From Pseudoalteromonas fuliginea (GTDB lineage: Bacteria > Pseudomonadota > Gammaproteobacteria > Enterobacterales > Alteromonadaceae): a stretch of DNA of 64,000 nucleotides. Below the pieces are notes generated by a model that made no database searches, had not been told where the DNA came from, and saw nothing but the letters and a program-made list of their open reading frames with translations. Every line of letters starts with the position of its first letter. Positions within the stretch are counted from its first letter, which is position 1. Made by a program: the position numbers and the translations under genes. Location: assembly GCF_000690055.1 (NCBI RefSeq), contig NZ_JJNZ01000009.1, positions 1 to 64,000 of the forward strand, given 5' to 3'. Shown piece by piece: positions 62,477 through 64,000 of the stretch.

Positions 62477-63730
62477 TTAATTTAATAAAATCGTATCGGC
62501 TTGCTTAAAGTCGCTGTAGCTTGAAATAATAATTTCATCGTTTTCTTTAACACCGCTTAAAAGTTCTACCGCGTTAATGCTTGTGGCGCCTATAGTAATA
62601 GGTATGCGTTTTGCAATATTGCCTTCTACCTTATAAGCTACAATTCCGCCTTGCTGCATAAAAGCGCCGCGTTTTACTTGCATTATGTCTTGGCGGTTAT
62701 CGAGTAAAATACGTGCAGTTAAGCGTTGGTTTTGACGAATGTTATTACTAACTCCATCAAAGCGAACGCGCGCTGTTACTTCACGATTATTAACTTCTGG
62801 TGATATGGCGGATAAATTCCCCATCACTGTTTCATTGCCTAACTTAAGCTCTACTTCCATACCGAGTCCTAATTCGTTTGCATAACTTTCAGGTACTTGA
62901 AGCTCCGCTTCGAAATTACTTAAGTCGACGAGTGTCATAAGAGGTTGGCTTTGCGTCACTGCGGCTTTTTGTTGCACAAGAAGGTTACCCACGATCCCAG
63001 TAACGGTAGCTTTAATAGATAGGTTGCTTACTTTTCTGATTAAATCATCAACAATAAGTTGCTGGCGGGTTACATCACTTTTAGCTGCTTGTAGTTCAAA
63101 GGCGAGCGTGTCTTTGGCAAGCAATACCTCTTGTTGTGCATGCTTATATGTGAGCTTTGCACGTGATAAATCATCAACTGCTTTTTCAAGATCAATTTGG
63201 CTAATTAAGTGCTTTTGTATTGATAACTGCGCCCGGCGATTTTCGCGCTCAGCGGCGTTAAGCTCAACTTGTGCCATATCAAGTGTTTTATTTAAAGTGA
63301 GTGTTTGGCGTCTTGCTTGCAAATGCTGCCTTTGCTGCTCGCCTTGTAGTCGTTTAAGTACAGACTCCTGTTGCTTTAATTCGTTAGTTAACTCAGGGCT
63401 TTGCAGCAGAGCAAGTGTGTCCCCTTGCTTTACTGTATCGCCAGCCTTTACTTTTAAATCTATAAAACCATGTTCTGGGCTGTAGATTTTAGGAGCATTA
63501 GCAGCAACAATTTTACCACTGGCGGCAATGTCTCGAATGAGCGCTTTAACGTGTACTTTGGCAACCTGTACTTTTGAGCGGCTAATAGAGCTTTTAGCGC
63601 TATGACTCGTTAAAAAAATATAAGCAATTGTCGAGGCTACAATGAAAATAACCGCAGTGATGACCGCGTATTTTTTATAGTTCATAGGTGCCTTTACTTG
63701 TACGTCTTGTGCGCTGGTATCTTTAATCAT
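62477..63730 (-). CDS. HlyD/MacA-type periplasmic adaptor
   Basis: A 417-residue membrane-fusion protein. One N-terminal TM helix (about 17-40, KYAVITAVIFIVASTIAYIF) is followed by a lipoyl/barrel-sandwich half-motif (IVAANAPKIYSPEHGFID), a long alpha-hairpin coiled coil (about 110-210, rich in L, Q, R and E), a second half-motif (LSIKATVTGIVGNLLV) and a beta-barrel domain. It would link the ABC transporter to an outer-membrane duct; none is encoded nearby. GGAG is about seven bases before the ATG. It follows a 31-residue membrane peptide by 9 bp. Confidence 0.93.
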   Translation of the reverse strand: MIKDTSAQDVQVKAPMNYKKYAVITAVIFIVASTIAYIFLTSHSAKSSISRSKVQVAKVHVKALIRDIAASGKIVAANAPKIYSPEHGFIDLKVKAGDTVKQGDTLALLQSPELTNELKQQESVLKRLQGEQQRQHLQARRQTLTLNKTLDMAQVELNAAERENRRAQLSIQKHLISQIDLEKAVDDLSRAKLTYKHAQQEVLLAKDTLAFELQAAKSDVTRQQLIVDDLIRKVSNLSIKATVTGIVGNLLVQQKAAVTQSQPLMTLVDLSNFEAELQVPESYANELGLGMEVELKLGNETVMGNLSAISPEVNNREVTARVRFDGVSNNIRQNQRLTARILLDNRQDIMQVKRGAFMQQGGIVAYKVEGNIAKRIPITIGATSINAVELLSGVKENDEIIISSYSDFKQADTILLN

Positions 63731-63739
63731 TAGGCTCTC

Positions 63740-63835
63740 CTACACGGCTTTTATATATTTTTCACACAGTAGAAAAAAAACTGCGGTGCAAATAGCGACA
63801 ATAGGAGATATCAAAAATAAACTAAGCATAAACAT
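63740..63835 (-). CDS. 31-residue membrane peptide leading the export operon
   Basis: A short frame (starts MFMLSLFLISPIVAICTAVF) that is almost wholly one transmembrane helix, with a basic-acidic tail CEKYIKAV. GTGGAA lies about six bases before the ATG. The stop codon is 9 bp before the HlyD start, and GGAG falls within this gap, so coupling is likely. No family recognised. It could be a subunit or regulator of the transporter, or a leader peptide. Confidence 0.5.
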   Translation of the reverse strand: MFMLSLFLISPIVAICTAVFFLLCEKYIKAV

Positions 63836-63867
63836 AATTATTCCACTTAACGAATGTGTATAGCTCT

Positions 63868-63885
63868 ATACTATTAGCATGCCAA
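63868..63885 (-). promoter_or_regulatory. Candidate sigma-54 promoter of the export operon
   Basis: Read on the minus strand, TTGGCATG gives a good -24 element. Ten bases after GG comes GT, where GC is expected at -12, so the second element is imperfect. It is 33 bp before the small membrane peptide and fits control by the encoded NtrC-type regulator. Confidence 0.4.
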
Positions 63886-63936
63886 AGCGTAACTCACTGT
63901 AATTAGTTAATTAAATTTTATTTTATGTGTTTTTTA

Positions 63937-63970
63937 TATGTCCGCGGACATAAAAGTGTCCGCAGTGGAC
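63937..63970. promoter_or_regulatory. Candidate enhancer-binding protein sites (UAS)
   Basis: A perfect 16-bp palindrome TATGTCCGCGGACATA (63937-63952) is followed by a related GTCC-gcagt-GGAC (63958-63970). The first is centred about 86 bp upstream of the start expected from the sigma-54-like promoter, a normal distance for an NtrC-type activator. Confidence 0.55.
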
Positions 63971-64000
63971 GCATTAGTAAATAAAAATTCACTATTAAGA

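Overview
The window looks like a chromosomal segment of a marine gammaproteobacterium of the Alteromonadales, most probably Pseudoalteromonas. This is inferred from low G+C, typical gammaproteobacterial housekeeping genes (dnaX-ybaB-recR, htpG, adk, pyrC, pabB, sdaA, metR, dusC), a Vibrio/Alteromonadales-style TonB2 cluster with a TtpC protein, and leucine dehydrogenase behind a LiuR-like palindrome. No rRNA, tRNA, IS transposase, prophage or CRISPR array was recognised. The mobile-looking material is two families of short, non-coding, inverted-repeat-ended elements.

Layout. 1-7 kb: a YchJ-like SEC-C protein, SulA behind a LexA box, a Sel1 protein, a purine permease, serine deaminase, a CoA-type Nudix hydrolase and PabB. 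7-15.4 kb: class I fumarase, leucine dehydrogenase, a CAT-fold acyltransferase, MtfA and a large exported beta-propeller/amidohydrolase. 15.4-24.3 kb: a TetR/HPP divergent pair with twin operators, a Nif3 protein, ElyC, MetR, a GAF-GAF-GGDEF-EAL protein, PyrC and a cold shock protein. 24.3-25.9 kb: 1.6 kb without convincing genes, holding repeat fragments and a possible dead gene. 25.9-32 kb: the TonB2 operon (DUF3450, TtpC, ExbB2, ExbD2, TonB2, TPR) followed by a lipoprotein. 32-36 kb: a DksA/TraR-like zinc protein, DusC, and an HvfABC-type operon in which a small exported peptide with twelve EGKCG motifs is the apparent substrate of an MNIO enzyme. 36-46 kb: apt, dnaX, ybaB, recR, an MFS-PlsC fusion, an RluA-type synthase, htpG and adk. 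46-56.4 kb: an exported thiol peroxidase, a REC-CheC/diguanylate cyclase pair, and the operon prkA-yeaH-spoVR-usp, then sodB and grxD. 56.4-64 kb: an export operon on the minus strand (31-residue membrane peptide, HlyD adaptor, ABC ATPase, two FtsX/MacB-type permeases) ending in its own NtrC-type regulator and NtrY-like kinase.

How the parts work together. The strongest systems are (i) the HvfABC-type RiPP metallophore operon, whose precursor is a 51-bp tandem repeat; (ii) the ABC export operon, with a perfect 16-bp palindrome about 86 bp upstream of a possible sigma-54 start site, suggesting autoregulation by the encoded enhancer-binding protein; and (iii) a dnaX gene with a full programmed -1 frameshift cassette (A AAA AAG, 5-nt spacer, GC stem) predicted to give a gamma subunit. 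Recognisable regulatory DNA also includes a sigma-32 promoter for htpG, a LexA box for sulA, twin GTAGAC/GTCTAC operators for the TetR/HPP pair, and candidate LiuR and IscR sites. All functions are read from sequence motifs and family resemblance; no searches were run.
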